Assembly: GCA_036556965.1 (NCBI GenBank)
Contig: DATBIO010000228.1
Coordinates: 1-10,953 of the forward strand
Length of the DNA: 10,953 nucleotides
Origin: DATBIO01 sp036556965
Lineage (GTDB): Bacteria; Acidobacteriota; Vicinamibacteria; Fen-336
Direction: 5' to 3'
In this document: in pieces, positions 1-7,078 of the stretch
How positions within the stretch are numbered: position 1 is the first letter of the stretch
How the letters are laid out: each line of letters starts with the position of its first letter
Position numbers and translations under genes: made by a program
The notes under the pieces: generated by a model
The model's input: only the letters and a program-made list of their open reading frames with translations
The model's database searches: none
Told to the model about the DNA's origin: nothing

Positions 1-2
1 CG

Positions 3-485
3 CTGATGGTGATGGTCCCGAGATCACAAGTGCTGGCCGCCGACAAGGAGGTCATCGTCGTCAACACGGCGAAGGCTCCGGTCCCCACGCGGGATACGGA
101 CAACCCTGCGCGACAGCCGTTCCAGGTCAGCGTTACCGGCAGTTTCGCCGCCGGTGAAGCTGGCGGCTGTACGGCATTCTCCGTTCCTGCCGACAAGATG
201 CTGGTCATGGAGTACGTTTCGGGATTTGGCCTCCTGCCGCTTGGCCAGTCCATGCCGAACTTTCGAATCAGCCCCGACATCGGGGACGGTCTCGGACCTG
301 CCCACTTCTTCCCTTCGACCAGCTCGGCGACAACGCCAACCCACTCCTTCTTCGTGGTGGGACAAGCCACTCGTTTGTACGCGAAGGGCCCGTCGAGCGT
401 GCAAGTCTGTGCCGATCGTGATTCGCACACGGCCACGGCCGCGTTCACCGCCAGTGTCTCCGGATACCTGGTGAACTTGCCGTAG
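3..485 (+). CDS. Exported hypothetical protein, 5'-truncated at window edge
   Basis: I do not recognise a named family. The frame is open to the left edge, and the first in-frame ATG at 6 is followed by VMVPRSQVLAADKE, which reads like the end of a signal peptide (Ala-rich cleavage site near residue 11 counted from that ATG). The true start is therefore probably upstream of the window. The mature part begins KEVIVVNTAKAPVP, a pattern I associate with short secreted proteins of unknown function in Acidobacteriota-like genomes. The remainder is beta-rich (alternating hydrophobic residues, e.g. FTASVSGYLVNLP at the C-terminus). Two cysteines, C55 and C135 from the ATG, could form a disulfide in the periplasm. 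Third-position G/C bias is weaker than in the neighbouring genes, with codons such as GTT, TTT and TCG/ACG mixed in. The stop is TAG at 483-485, directly before a strong hairpin. I am sure it is coding; its function is unknown. Confidence 0.72.
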   Translation: MMVMVPRSQVLAADKEVIVVNTAKAPVPTRDTDNPARQPFQVSVTGSFAAGEAGGCTAFSVPADKMLVMEYVSGFGLLPLGQSMPNFRISPDIGDGLGPAHFFPSTSSATTPTHSFFVVGQATRLYAKGPSSVQVCADRDSHTATAAFTASVSGYLVNLP

Positions 486-497
486 AGCTACGCATCC

Positions 498-536
498 CGG
501 GCACGCGCGCGTGGTAATCCCCACGCCTCGTGCCCG
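498..536 (+). terminator. Nested hairpin, probable terminator of the first gene
   Basis: Thirteen bases after the stop codon, CGGGCACG (498-505) pairs perfectly with CGTGCCCG (529-536). Inside it, GCGTGG (509-514) pairs with CCACGC (521-526) around a six-base loop. That gives 14 base pairs in two stacked helices. There is no T-tract after it, as is common in high-GC genomes, so the terminator role is inferred from position and stability. It ends just before the -35 box of the next gene and would insulate the two units. Confidence 0.55.
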
Positions 537-542
537 ACACCC

Positions 543-572
543 TTGACAGCGCCGGAAGCGCGGGCCTACAGT
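543..572 (+). promoter_or_regulatory. Sigma70-like promoter for the small membrane protein
   Basis: A perfect -35 box TTGACA lies at 543-548, followed by an 18-base spacer and TACAGT (567-572; four of six matches to TATAAT). Predicted transcription start is about 579, giving a very short leader containing the GGAGG site (584-588) and the ATG at 593. The fit of all elements supports it; it has not been tested. Confidence 0.5.
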
Positions 573-592
573 CCTCCAGAGCCGGAGGACGT

Positions 593-796
593 ATGGACGA
601 AACGACCCTTCGCCGCGACGATCCCTATGCCGCCGCCCCCGCGCCGAAGGCGGGCGCAGGCCTCTTCCTGCCCGCATCGATCTTCATCCTGTTCGCCCTC
701 ATCTCCGCGATCGTGCGCCAGTACCGCGAGGTGACGGTTCCCATCATGGTGGCGGGCGCCGTGTGGCTGGGCTGGCTGCTCCTCAAGCGCAAGTGA
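593..796 (+). CDS. Small two-helix membrane protein, unknown function
   Basis: This is a 67-residue protein. I chose the ATG at 593 over an in-frame ATG at 530 because GGAGG (584-588) sits four bases upstream, and because 530 lies inside the upstream hairpin and before the promoter. Residues 1-20 are a hydrophilic, Pro/Ala-rich cytosolic tail. Residues about 23-41 (LFLPASIFILFALISAIV) and about 46-64 (VTVPIMVAGAVWLGWLLL) are two predicted transmembrane helices joined by a short charged turn (RQYRE). The end KRK is positively charged and probably cytosolic, so both ends would be inside. It resembles the many uncharacterised small inner-membrane proteins and has no catalytic motif. It has its own promoter and stands alone between two units. 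Coding status is likely; function is not recognised. Confidence 0.7.
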   Translation: MDETTLRRDDPYAAAPAPKAGAGLFLPASIFILFALISAIVRQYREVTVPIMVAGAVWLGWLLLKRK

Positions 797-878
797 GCCG
801 CTCGCTCCAGCACCCGTACCTGCCGTCCCCGCGCGACGACGCCGCGCGCTGAGCCTCTTCTCCCGTTTTCTTTGATGC

Positions 879-895
879 GGCCGCCCAAAGCGGCC
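879..895 (+). promoter_or_regulatory. GC hairpin next to the aminotransferase ribosome binding site
   Basis: GGCCGC (879-884) and GCGGCC (890-895) form a six-base-pair, all-GC stem with a CCAAA loop. It ends two bases before the Shine-Dalgarno sequence GAGGAGG (898-904) of the gene starting at 910. Such placement could modulate ribosome access or protect the transcript's 5' end. No convincing -35/-10 pair was found between 797 and 878, so the promoter of the aminotransferase pair is not identified. Regulatory function is inference only. Confidence 0.3.
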
Positions 896-909
896 CCGAG
901 GAGGCTTCC

Positions 910-2241
910 ATGACCACGCACGCCGCCGAGCTGGAGCGCTACCACGCGCAGACTAGGAAGAGCCGCGAGCTGTACGAGCGCGCGGAGAAGGTGCTGCCGC
1001 TCGGCGTCTCCAGCAACTTCCGCACCTACGAGCCCTACCCGATCTACATCGAGCGCGCCCAGGGCGCCAAGATGTGGGACCGGGACGGGCGCGAGTACAC
1101 CGACTTCTCGATGTGCTTCGGCGCCCTCATGGTCGGGCACTCCCACCCCGTCATGGTGGAGGCCCTCGCCCGCGCCGCCGGCGAGGGCACGCTGTACGGC
1201 ATGCCCCACGACCGCGAGGTCCGCGCGGCCGAGCTGCTGAGCGAGCGCTTCGCCCTCGAGCAGGTCCGCTTCACCAACTCCGGCTCCGAGTCCACCATGC
1301 ACGCCCTGCGCATGGCCCGCGCCTATACCGGCCGCGACAAGGTGCTGAAGTTCGAGGGCGGCTACCACGGAGGCCACGACACCGTGCTCGTGTCCGTGAA
1401 GCCGCCCGCGTCGAAGGTGGGGCACGTCCGCCACCCCAAGCCCCTGGCCGTGGGCCACGGCATCCCCGCCCTCAGCACCCAGAACACCCTGGTCGCCACC
1501 TGGAACGACGCCAAGGGCGTGCGCGAGCTGATGGAGCGCCACGAGAACGAGGTGGCGGCCATCATCGTGGAGCCGGTGATGATGAACGTGGGGGTCATGG
1601 CCCCGCGCGACGGCTTCCTGCAGGAGCTGCGCGCGCTGTGCGACGAGTTCGGGAGCCTGCTCGTCTTCGACGAGGTGAAGACGGCGGCCAAGCTGGCCTG
1701 GGGCGGGGCGCAGGAGCACTTCAAGATGAAGGCGGACATCGTGTGCATGGCCAAGGCCATCGGGGGCGGCCTGCCCCTGGGCGCCTTCGGCGCCCGCCGG
1801 GAGCTGATGAACGAGATCGCCTCCTTCCGCTCCTTCCACGCGGGCACCTACGCCAGCAACCCGCTGGCCACCACCGCCTGCATGACGGCGCTGGAGAAGG
1901 TGCTGGTGCCGGAGGCCTTCCCGCGGCTGACGAGGCTGGGCGACGCCCTGGCCGAGGGCCACAACAAGATCATCAAGAAGCACGGCCACCCCTGGTGCGC
2001 GGTGAACGTGGGCGCCAACGGCACCGTGTACTGGCGGAAGACCCCTCCCACCAACTACCGCGAGTGGCTGGACCAGGACTTCGACGCCTTCTGGCGCTAC
2101 TGGCACATGAACCTCAACCGCGGCGTCATCCCCCAGGCCCAGTGCTACGACGAGCAGTGGACGGTGTCCGTGCAGCACACGGAGAAGGACGTGGACCGCA
2201 TGCTCGAGGTGTTCGACGAGATCGCCCGCGAGATGAAGTGA
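910..2241 (+). CDS. Class III aminotransferase, glutamate-1-semialdehyde-aminomutase-like
   Basis: This is a 443-residue PLP enzyme of fold type I, about the usual HemL length (near 430). The start ATG has GAGGAGG (898-904) five bases upstream. Visible family landmarks are RFTNSGSESTMHALRMARAYTG (about 120-141; phosphate binding and helix), the KFEGGYHGGHD cofactor-stacking region (147-157), IIVEPVM (218-224) and LVFDEVKT (251-258), where D254 contacts the pyridine nitrogen. CMAKAIGGGLPLGAFGARR (279-297) carries K282 as the Schiff-base lysine. It differs from true HemL: the HemL segment after the first glycines (SPVRAF type) is SSNFRTY here, and DEVMTGFR is replaced by DEVKTAAK. It is thus more likely a paralogue acting on another amino or omega-amino acid than the tetrapyrrole enzyme. 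It overlaps the next gene by four bases (GTGA), so the two are probably co-translated. The class is certain; the substrate is unknown. Confidence 0.93.
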   Translation: MTTHAAELERYHAQTRKSRELYERAEKVLPLGVSSNFRTYEPYPIYIERAQGAKMWDRDGREYTDFSMCFGALMVGHSHPVMVEALARAAGEGTLYGMPHDREVRAAELLSERFALEQVRFTNSGSESTMHALRMARAYTGRDKVLKFEGGYHGGHDTVLVSVKPPASKVGHVRHPKPLAVGHGIPALSTQNTLVATWNDAKGVRELMERHENEVAAIIVEPVMMNVGVMAPRDGFLQELRALCDEFGSLLVFDEVKTAAKLAWGGAQEHFKMKADIVCMAKAIGGGLPLGAFGARRELMNEIASFRSFHAGTYASNPLATTACMTALEKVLVPEAFPRLTRLGDALAEGHNKIIKKHGHPWCAVNVGANGTVYWRKTPPTNYREWLDQDFDAFWRYWHMNLNRGVIPQAQCYDEQWTVSVQHTEKDVDRMLEVFDEIAREMK

Positions 2242-3566
2242 GCGCCATCCGGCTCGTGACCGAGGTCCCCGGCCCGCGCTCGCGCGAGCTGATGCGCCGC
2301 CGGGAGGCGGCGGTGCCGCGCGGCCCCTTCCACGCCACGCCCGTCTTCGTGGCGGAGGCGGCGGGAGCCACCCTCACCGACGTGGACGGCAACCGGTTCC
2401 TCGACTTCGCGGGGGGCATCGGCTGCCTGAACGTCGGCCACGCCAACGAGGCGGTGGCGCGGGCGGCCGGCGCGCAGCTCGGCCGCCTCACCCACGCCTG
2501 CTTCCACGTCACCCCCTACGAGTCCTACGTGAGGCTGGCCGAGCGGCTGAACGGGCTGGTGCCCGGCGACTTCGCCAAGAAGACCATGTTCGCCAACTCG
2601 GGGGCGGAGGCGGTGGAGAACGCGGTGAAGATCGCGCGCGCGGCCACCGGCCGCTCCGCCGTGCTCTCCTTCGAGGACGGGTTCCACGGCCGCACGCTGC
2701 TGGCCATGAGCCTCACCTCCAAGGTGCACCCCTACAAGGCCGGCTTCGGCCCCTTCGCCCCCGAGGTCTACCGCGCGCCCTACGGCTACTGCTACCGCTG
2801 CGCCTACCACCTGGCCTATCCGTCCTGCGGGGTGGCCTGCGTGGACGCCCTGGAGGACTTCTTCCAGAGATACGTGGCCGCGGAGCAGGTGGCGGCGGTG
2901 ATCGTGGAGCCGGTGCTGGGCGAGGGCGGCTTCGTGGTGCCGCCGCGCGAGTACCTGCCCCGGCTGCGCGAGCTGACCGCGCGCCACGGCATCCTCCTCA
3001 TCGCGGACGAGGTGCAGACCGGCTACGGCCGCACGGGCCGGCTCTGGGCGGTGGAGCACAGCGGCGTGGTCCCCGACATCCTCATCGCCGCCAAGTCGAT
3101 GGCGGGCGGCCTCCCCCTCTCGTCCATCACCGGGCGCGCGGAGGTGATGGACGCGCCCGGCGTGGGCGGCCTGGGCGGCACCTTCGGGGGCAACCCCGTG
3201 TCCCTGGCCGCGGCCCTGGCCGTGCTGGACGAGATGGAGAGAGGTGCGCTGTTCGCCCGCGCGGCGGCGGTGGGGCGCGCCTTCGCCGAGCGGGCCGCGC
3301 GCTGGCGCGAGCGCTACGCCGTGGTGGGCGACGTCCGCGGGCTGGGCGCCATGTGGGCGGTGGAGCTGGTGGCCGACCGCGCCACCCGCGCCCCGGGCAA
3401 GGAGCAGGCGAACGCGGTGGCCCGGCGCTGCTACGAGAGCGGCCTCGTCACCATCACCGCCGGCACCTACGGCAACGTCCTGCGCACCCTCATGCCGCTG
3501 GTCGTCACGGACGAGGAGCTGCGCGAGGGGCTCGACGTCCTCGAGGCCGCCCTCGCCGCCGCGTAG
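2238..3566 (+). CDS. gabT: GabT-like 4-aminobutyrate/omega-amino-acid aminotransferase
   Basis: This 442-residue class III PLP aminotransferase would transfer the amino group of GABA or a related omega-amino acid to 2-oxoglutarate in the cytosol. The start is GTG at 2238, overlapping the previous stop as GTGA. From this start the N-terminus reads SAIRLVTEVPGPRS then RREAAVPRG, as in GabT proteins. Landmarks are TDVDGNRFLDFAGGIG (47-62), FANSGAEAVENAVKIAR (118-134), SFEDGFHGRT (144-153), VEPVLGEGG (223-231), IADEVQTGYGRTG (255-267, with D257) and ILIAAKSMAGGLPL (281-294, with K286 as catalytic lysine). An unusual stretch, YCYRC then YPSCGVAC (C185, C188, C197, C201), lies between the substrate and cofactor regions. 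No separate ribosome binding site is evident, which fits translational coupling to the upstream enzyme. Class and GabT-like identity are strong; the physiological substrate could instead be putrescine, acetylornithine or another omega-amine. Confidence 0.9.
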   Translation: MSAIRLVTEVPGPRSRELMRRREAAVPRGPFHATPVFVAEAAGATLTDVDGNRFLDFAGGIGCLNVGHANEAVARAAGAQLGRLTHACFHVTPYESYVRLAERLNGLVPGDFAKKTMFANSGAEAVENAVKIARAATGRSAVLSFEDGFHGRTLLAMSLTSKVHPYKAGFGPFAPEVYRAPYGYCYRCAYHLAYPSCGVACVDALEDFFQRYVAAEQVAAVIVEPVLGEGGFVVPPREYLPRLRELTARHGILLIADEVQTGYGRTGRLWAVEHSGVVPDILIAAKSMAGGLPLSSITGRAEVMDAPGVGGLGGTFGGNPVSLAAALAVLDEMERGALFARAAAVGRAFAERAARWRERYAVVGDVRGLGAMWAVELVADRATRAPGKEQANAVARRCYESGLVTITAGTYGNVLRTLMPLVVTDEELREGLDVLEAALAAA

Positions 3567-3592
3567 AGGCCGATCAAGAACGTGGTAGTCGC

Positions 3593-3615
3593 GGGCGGCG
3601 CGCCGCCCCTATAAG
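3593..3615 (+). promoter_or_regulatory. 16-bp perfect palindrome followed by a -10-like box
   Basis: GGGCGGCG (3593-3600) and CGCCGCCC (3601-3608) form a gap-free palindrome, followed at once by TATAAG (3610-3615; five of six matches to TATAAT). In RNA it can fold as a six-base-pair stem with a CGCG loop and could end the aminotransferase transcript. In DNA it would lie exactly in the spacer upstream of the -10 box, where an operator could sit. The matching -35 position (AGTCGC, 3587-3592) is poor, so a promoter here would be weak or activator-dependent. Both readings are inference. Confidence 0.35.
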
Positions 3616-3621
3616 GCCGAC

Positions 3622-3627
3622 AGGAGG
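3622..3627 (+). promoter_or_regulatory. Ribosome binding site fixing the start at 3638
   Basis: AGGAGG, ten bases upstream of the ATG at 3638, is a full-strength match. It decides the start of the large exported protein, because the open frame extends much further upstream without meaning. Confidence 0.65.
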
Positions 3628-3637
3628 TCTACCCTCG

Positions 3638-6600
3638 ATGCGCAGGCGGAGCCAGTCGTTGTCGTGGCTGCTGGGACTGGGCCTGGCCGCCCCCGGGACG
3701 GCCCCGCGAGCCGTGGCCGCGGAGAAGGCCAAGGCGGAGAGGCCAGCGGACAAGGCCAAGGCGGCCGCGCCCGAGGAGAAGGTGGGCGGCATGAACGCCG
3801 CCACCTGGAGCGGTCTCGCCTTCCGCTCGATCGGCCCCGCCACCACGGGCGGCCGCATCGCGGACCTGGCCGTGGACCCCCGCGATCCCGCCACCTACTA
3901 CGCGGCGGTGGCCTCGGGCGGGGTCTGGAAGACCACCAACGCCGGCACCACCTGGACGCCCGTGTTCGACCAGGAGGGCTCGTACTCCATCGGCGTGGTC
4001 AGGCTGGACCCGCGCAACCCGGCCGTGGTGTGGGTGGGCACGGGGGAGAACAACAGCCAGCGCAGCGTGGGCTACGGGGACGGCGTGTACAAGTCGGAGG
4101 ACGGGGGGAAGAGCTGGCAGAACATGGGCCTCAAGGCCTCCGAGCACGTGGGCGAGATCGTGATCGACCCGCGCGACTCGAGCGTGGTCTACGTGGCCGC
4201 CCAGGGCCCGCTCTGGGCGCCGGGGGGCGACCGCGGCGTCTACAAGACCACGGACGGGGGCAAGACCTGGGAGCACGTCCTGAAGGTCTCCGAGCACACG
4301 GGGGCCAGCGACCTGGTCATGGCCCCCGACGACCCCGACACCCTGTACGCCTCCGCCTACCAGCGCCGGCGGCACGTCTTCACCCTCATCGACGGGGGCC
4401 CGGAGTCCGCCATCTACAAGACCACGGACGCCGGGCGCACCTGGAAGAAGCTGGCCAGCGGCCTGCCCAAGGAGGACCTGGGCCGCATCGGGCTGGCCGT
4501 GCCGCCCACGGCGCCCCACGTGGTCTACGCGGTGGTGGAGGCGGCGAACAAGGCGGGGGGCTTCTTCCGCTCCACCGACCGCGGCGCCACCTGGGAGAAG
4601 CGCAGCGATTACGTGCCGGACGGGCCGCAGTACTACAACCAGATCTTCGCCGACCCCAAGGACCCCGAGCGCGTCTACTCCATGGACGTCTTCCTGCAGG
4701 TCACCGACGACGGGGGCAAGACCTTCCGCGACCTCGGGGAGAAGAACAAGCACGTGGACAACCACGTCATGTGGGTCAACCCCGCCGACACCGACCACTA
4801 CCGCGTGGGCTGCGACGGCGGGATCTACGAGAGCTTCGACCGCGGCGCCAGCTGGACCTTCTTCGACAACATGCCGCTGACCCAGTTCTACCGGGTGGCG
4901 GTGGACGAGGGCGTCCCCTACCGCGTCTACGGAGGCACCCAGGACAACAACACGGTGGGAGGGCCCTCGCGCACCTTCTCCGACCACGGCATCACCAACG
5001 TGCACTGGGAGGTGTTCCGCAGCGGCGACGGCTTCCAGCCGCGCGTGGACCCGCGCGACCCCGACACCGTGTACGCCCAGGCGCAGTACGGCGGCCTGGA
5101 CCGCGTGGACCGGCGGACGGGGGAGAACACGCCCATCCAGCCCCAGGAGGACGAGGGCGAGGCGGCCCTGCGCTGGAACTGGGACTCGCCCCTGCTCATC
5201 AGCCCGCACTCCCCCACCCGCCTGTACTTCGCGGCGCAGCGCGTCTTCCGCAGCGACGACCGCGGCGACACCTGGAAGGCGGTGAGCCCCGACCTCACGC
5301 GCCAGATCGACCGCAACCGGCTGCCCGTGATGGGCAGGGTGTGGCCGGCGGACGCGGTGGCCAAGAACGCCAGCACGTCGTTCTACGGGAACATCGTCTC
5401 CTTCTCGGAGTCGCCGAAGGTGGAGGGCCTCCTCTACGCCGGCACCGACGACGGCCTCGTGCAGGTGAGCGAGGACGGGGGGGCCAACTGGCGGCGCATC
5501 GAGCGCCTCCCCGGCGTGCCCGAGCGGTCCTACGTGAGCAGGCTGGAAGCCTCGCAGCACGACGCCGATGTCGTCTATGCCGCCTTCGACAACCACAAGG
5601 AGGGGGACTTCAAGCCCTACGTGCTGCGCAGCGCCGACCGCGGGCGCACCTGGACCTCCATCGCCGCCGACCTGCCCGCGCGGGGCACGGTCTACGCGCT
5701 GGCGGAGGACCACGTGAACCCGCGGCTGCTCTTCGCGGGCACCGAGTTCGGCCTGTTCTTCACCAGCGACGGGGGCGGGGCCTGGGTGCGCCTGAAGGGC
5801 GGGCTTCCCACCATCGCCGTGCGCGACATCGCCGTCCAGAGGCGCGAGAACGACCTCGTGCTCGCCACCTTCGGCCGCGGCTTCTACGTGCTCGACGACT
5901 ACCGTCCCCTCCGCCTCCTCGACGGCGCCGCCCTCCAGCGCGAGGCCGCCCTCCTCCCCGTGCGCGACGCCTGGATGTTCCACCCCGCCACGGAGCTGGG
6001 GTTCCGCGGCAAGGGGTTCATGGGCGACTCCTTCTACGCCGCCTCCAACCCGCCCTTCGGGGCGGTGTTCACGTACTACCTGCACGAGCCGCTGCTCTCG
6101 CGGCGCAAGGCGCGCCAGGCGCGCGAGAAGGAGGCGGACAAGAAGGGCGAGGTGCCGCCCTACCCGACTCCCGCCGAGCTGCGCGCGGAGGCGGACGAGG
6201 TCGAGCCGGCGGTGGTCCTCACCGTCACCGACGCCGAGGGCCAGGTGGTGCGCCGCCTCACGGGGCCGGTGGAGGCGGGGTTCAGCCGCGTGGCCTGGGA
6301 CCTGCGCTTCCCGCCCGCCGAGCCCACCCGGCTCCAGGGCCCCACGCGCGACATCCCGTGGAACGACCCCCCGCGGGGGCCCATGGTCGTGCCCGGCACC
6401 TACCGCGTCAGCCTGGCCCGGCGCGTGGACGGCGTGCTGACCCCGCTGGGCGAGCCGCAGACCTTCGCGGCGCGCGCCGTGCGCTCCTCGCCCCTGTCCG
6501 CTTCCGACCGGGGCGAGCTCGATGCCTTCCTGCGCAAGACGGCGCGGCTGCAGCGCGCGGCCATGGGGGCGGCGGCGGCGGCCGAGCAGGCGCAGGAGCG

Positions 6601-6982
6601 CCTCCGCTTCGTGGAGAAGGCGCTCCTGGACACGCCTTCGGCGCCCGCCGAGCTGGCCGCGGAGGCGCATGCGCTGGCGGCCCGGCTGCGCGCGGTGCGC
6701 CGGGCGCTGGAGGGCGACGAGGTGCTGCGGCGTCGCAACGAGCCCCAGCCCCCGGCCATCCTCGACCGCGTGCAGACCATCGTGGGCACGCAGTGGACCT
6801 CGAGCGCGGCCCCCACCACCACCAGCCGCCGCGGCTACGACATCGCGGCACGGGCCTTCGCCACCCAGCTGGCCGCGCTGCGCACCCTCCTCGACCAGGA
6901 CCTGAGGCGGCTGGAGGAGCGCATGGAGACGGCGGGAGCGCCCTGGACGCCGGGCCGCCTGCCGGTCTGGGCGCCGGAGTAG
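3638..6982 (+). CDS. Large exported VPS10/sortilin-type BNR (Asp-box) repeat protein
   Basis: The product is 1114 residues. Residues 1-28 form a signal peptide (MRRRSQ, a hydrophobic stretch, then cleavage near AVAA|EK), so it acts outside the cytoplasm. Residues 29-50 are a charged Ala/Lys/Glu linker. Residues about 58-730 are beta-propeller repeats with eleven Asp boxes (S/T-x-D-x-G-x-T-W type), at about 99, 153, 204, 262, 312, 356, 399, 539, 611, 665 and 710. The motif YGGTQDNNT (near 431) and the repeated DPRDP before strands are typical of the VPS10/'glycosyl hydrolase' BNR family, abundant in Acidobacteriota-like genomes. Residues about 840-950 look like a FlgD-type Ig/beta domain (VVLTVTDAEGQVVRRL). 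The last about 150 residues are Ala/Arg-rich helix. These proteins are often annotated as glycosidases, but no catalytic residues can be assigned; binding or scaffolding is equally possible. A hairpin follows the stop. Confidence 0.9.
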   Translation: MRRRSQSLSWLLGLGLAAPGTAPRAVAAEKAKAERPADKAKAAAPEEKVGGMNAATWSGLAFRSIGPATTGGRIADLAVDPRDPATYYAAVASGGVWKTTNAGTTWTPVFDQEGSYSIGVVRLDPRNPAVVWVGTGENNSQRSVGYGDGVYKSEDGGKSWQNMGLKASEHVGEIVIDPRDSSVVYVAAQGPLWAPGGDRGVYKTTDGGKTWEHVLKVSEHTGASDLVMAPDDPDTLYASAYQRRRHVFTLIDGGPESAIYKTTDAGRTWKKLASGLPKEDLGRIGLAVPPTAPHVVYAVVEAANKAGGFFRSTDRGATWEKRSDYVPDGPQYYNQIFADPKDPERVYSMDVFLQVTDDGGKTFRDLGEKNKHVDNHVMWVNPADTDHYRVGCDGGIYESFDRGASWTFFDNMPLTQFYRVAVDEGVPYRVYGGTQDNNTVGGPSRTFSDHGITNVHWEVFRSGDGFQPRVDPRDPDTVYAQAQYGGLDRVDRRTGENTPIQPQEDEGEAALRWNWDSPLLISPHSPTRLYFAAQRVFRSDDRGDTWKAVSPDLTRQIDRNRLPVMGRVWPADAVAKNASTSFYGNIVSFSESPKVEGLLYAGTDDGLVQVSEDGGANWRRIERLPGVPERSYVSRLEASQHDADVVYAAFDNHKEGDFKPYVLRSADRGRTWTSIAADLPARGTVYALAEDHVNPRLLFAGTEFGLFFTSDGGGAWVRLKGGLPTIAVRDIAVQRRENDLVLATFGRGFYVLDDYRPLRLLDGAALQREAALLPVRDAWMFHPATELGFRGKGFMGDSFYAASNPPFGAVFTYYLHEPLLSRRKARQAREKEADKKGEVPPYPTPAELRAEADEVEPAVVLTVTDAEGQVVRRLTGPVEAGFSRVAWDLRFPPAEPTRLQGPTRDIPWNDPPRGPMVVPGTYRVSLARRVDGVLTPLGEPQTFAARAVRSSPLSASDRGELDAFLRKTARLQRAAMGAAAAAEQAQERLRFVEKALLDTPSAPAELAAEAHALAARLRAVRRALEGDEVLRRRNEPQPPAILDRVQTIVGTQWTSSAAPTTTSRRGYDIAARAFATQLAALRTLLDQDLRRLEERMETAGAPWTPGRLPVWAPE
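3725..3764 (+). repeat. 13-bp direct repeat in the linker of the BNR protein
   Basis: AAGGCCAAGGCGG occurs at 3725-3737 and again at 3752-3764, offset by 27 bases (nine codons). Both copies encode KAKA in the charged linker just after the signal peptide. The in-frame spacing suggests expansion by slippage or duplication of a low-complexity tether. Confidence 0.6.
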
Positions 6983-6992
6983 GCCCGTCGGA

Positions 6993-7026
6993 CGGGGCCT
7001 CGCCCGGGCCGGAAGGGGAGGCCCCG
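6993..7026 (+). terminator. Terminator-like hairpin after the BNR gene
   Basis: Ten bases after the stop, CGGGGCCTC (6993-7001) pairs perfectly with GAGGCCCCG (7018-7026) around a 16-base loop. Within the loop CCC and GGG can pair further. The tail CTTCC is only weakly pyrimidine-rich, so the terminator call rests on position and stem strength. GCCCGGGCCGG occurs twice nearby (7002-7012 and 7041-7051), which may allow alternative pairing. Confidence 0.5.
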
Positions 7027-7078
7027 CTTCCAACCAAACCGCCCGGGCCGGCGTCTCTTATCCCCGGAGGCAACGCCC

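Noticed and set aside
530..592. Upstream in-frame ATG at 530 for the small membrane protein
   Set aside because: It lies inside the right half of the hairpin and upstream of the promoter, and has no ribosome binding site; ATG 593 has both promoter and GGAGG.
831..849. GCGCG/CGCGC hairpin after the small membrane protein, as a terminator
   Set aside because: Only five pairs in sequence that is almost all G and C, with the pyrimidine tract 14 or more bases away; not distinguishable from background.
625..2178. 517-codon minus-strand open frame opposite the small membrane protein and first aminotransferase
   Set aside because: Antisense shadow of two well-supported plus-strand genes, rich in His, Gly, Val and Leu with no family pattern.
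3629..7033. 1134-codon minus-strand open frame opposite the BNR gene
   Set aside because: Antisense shadow: low-complexity Val/Gly/His/Arg composition, no ribosome binding site, no recognisable motif.
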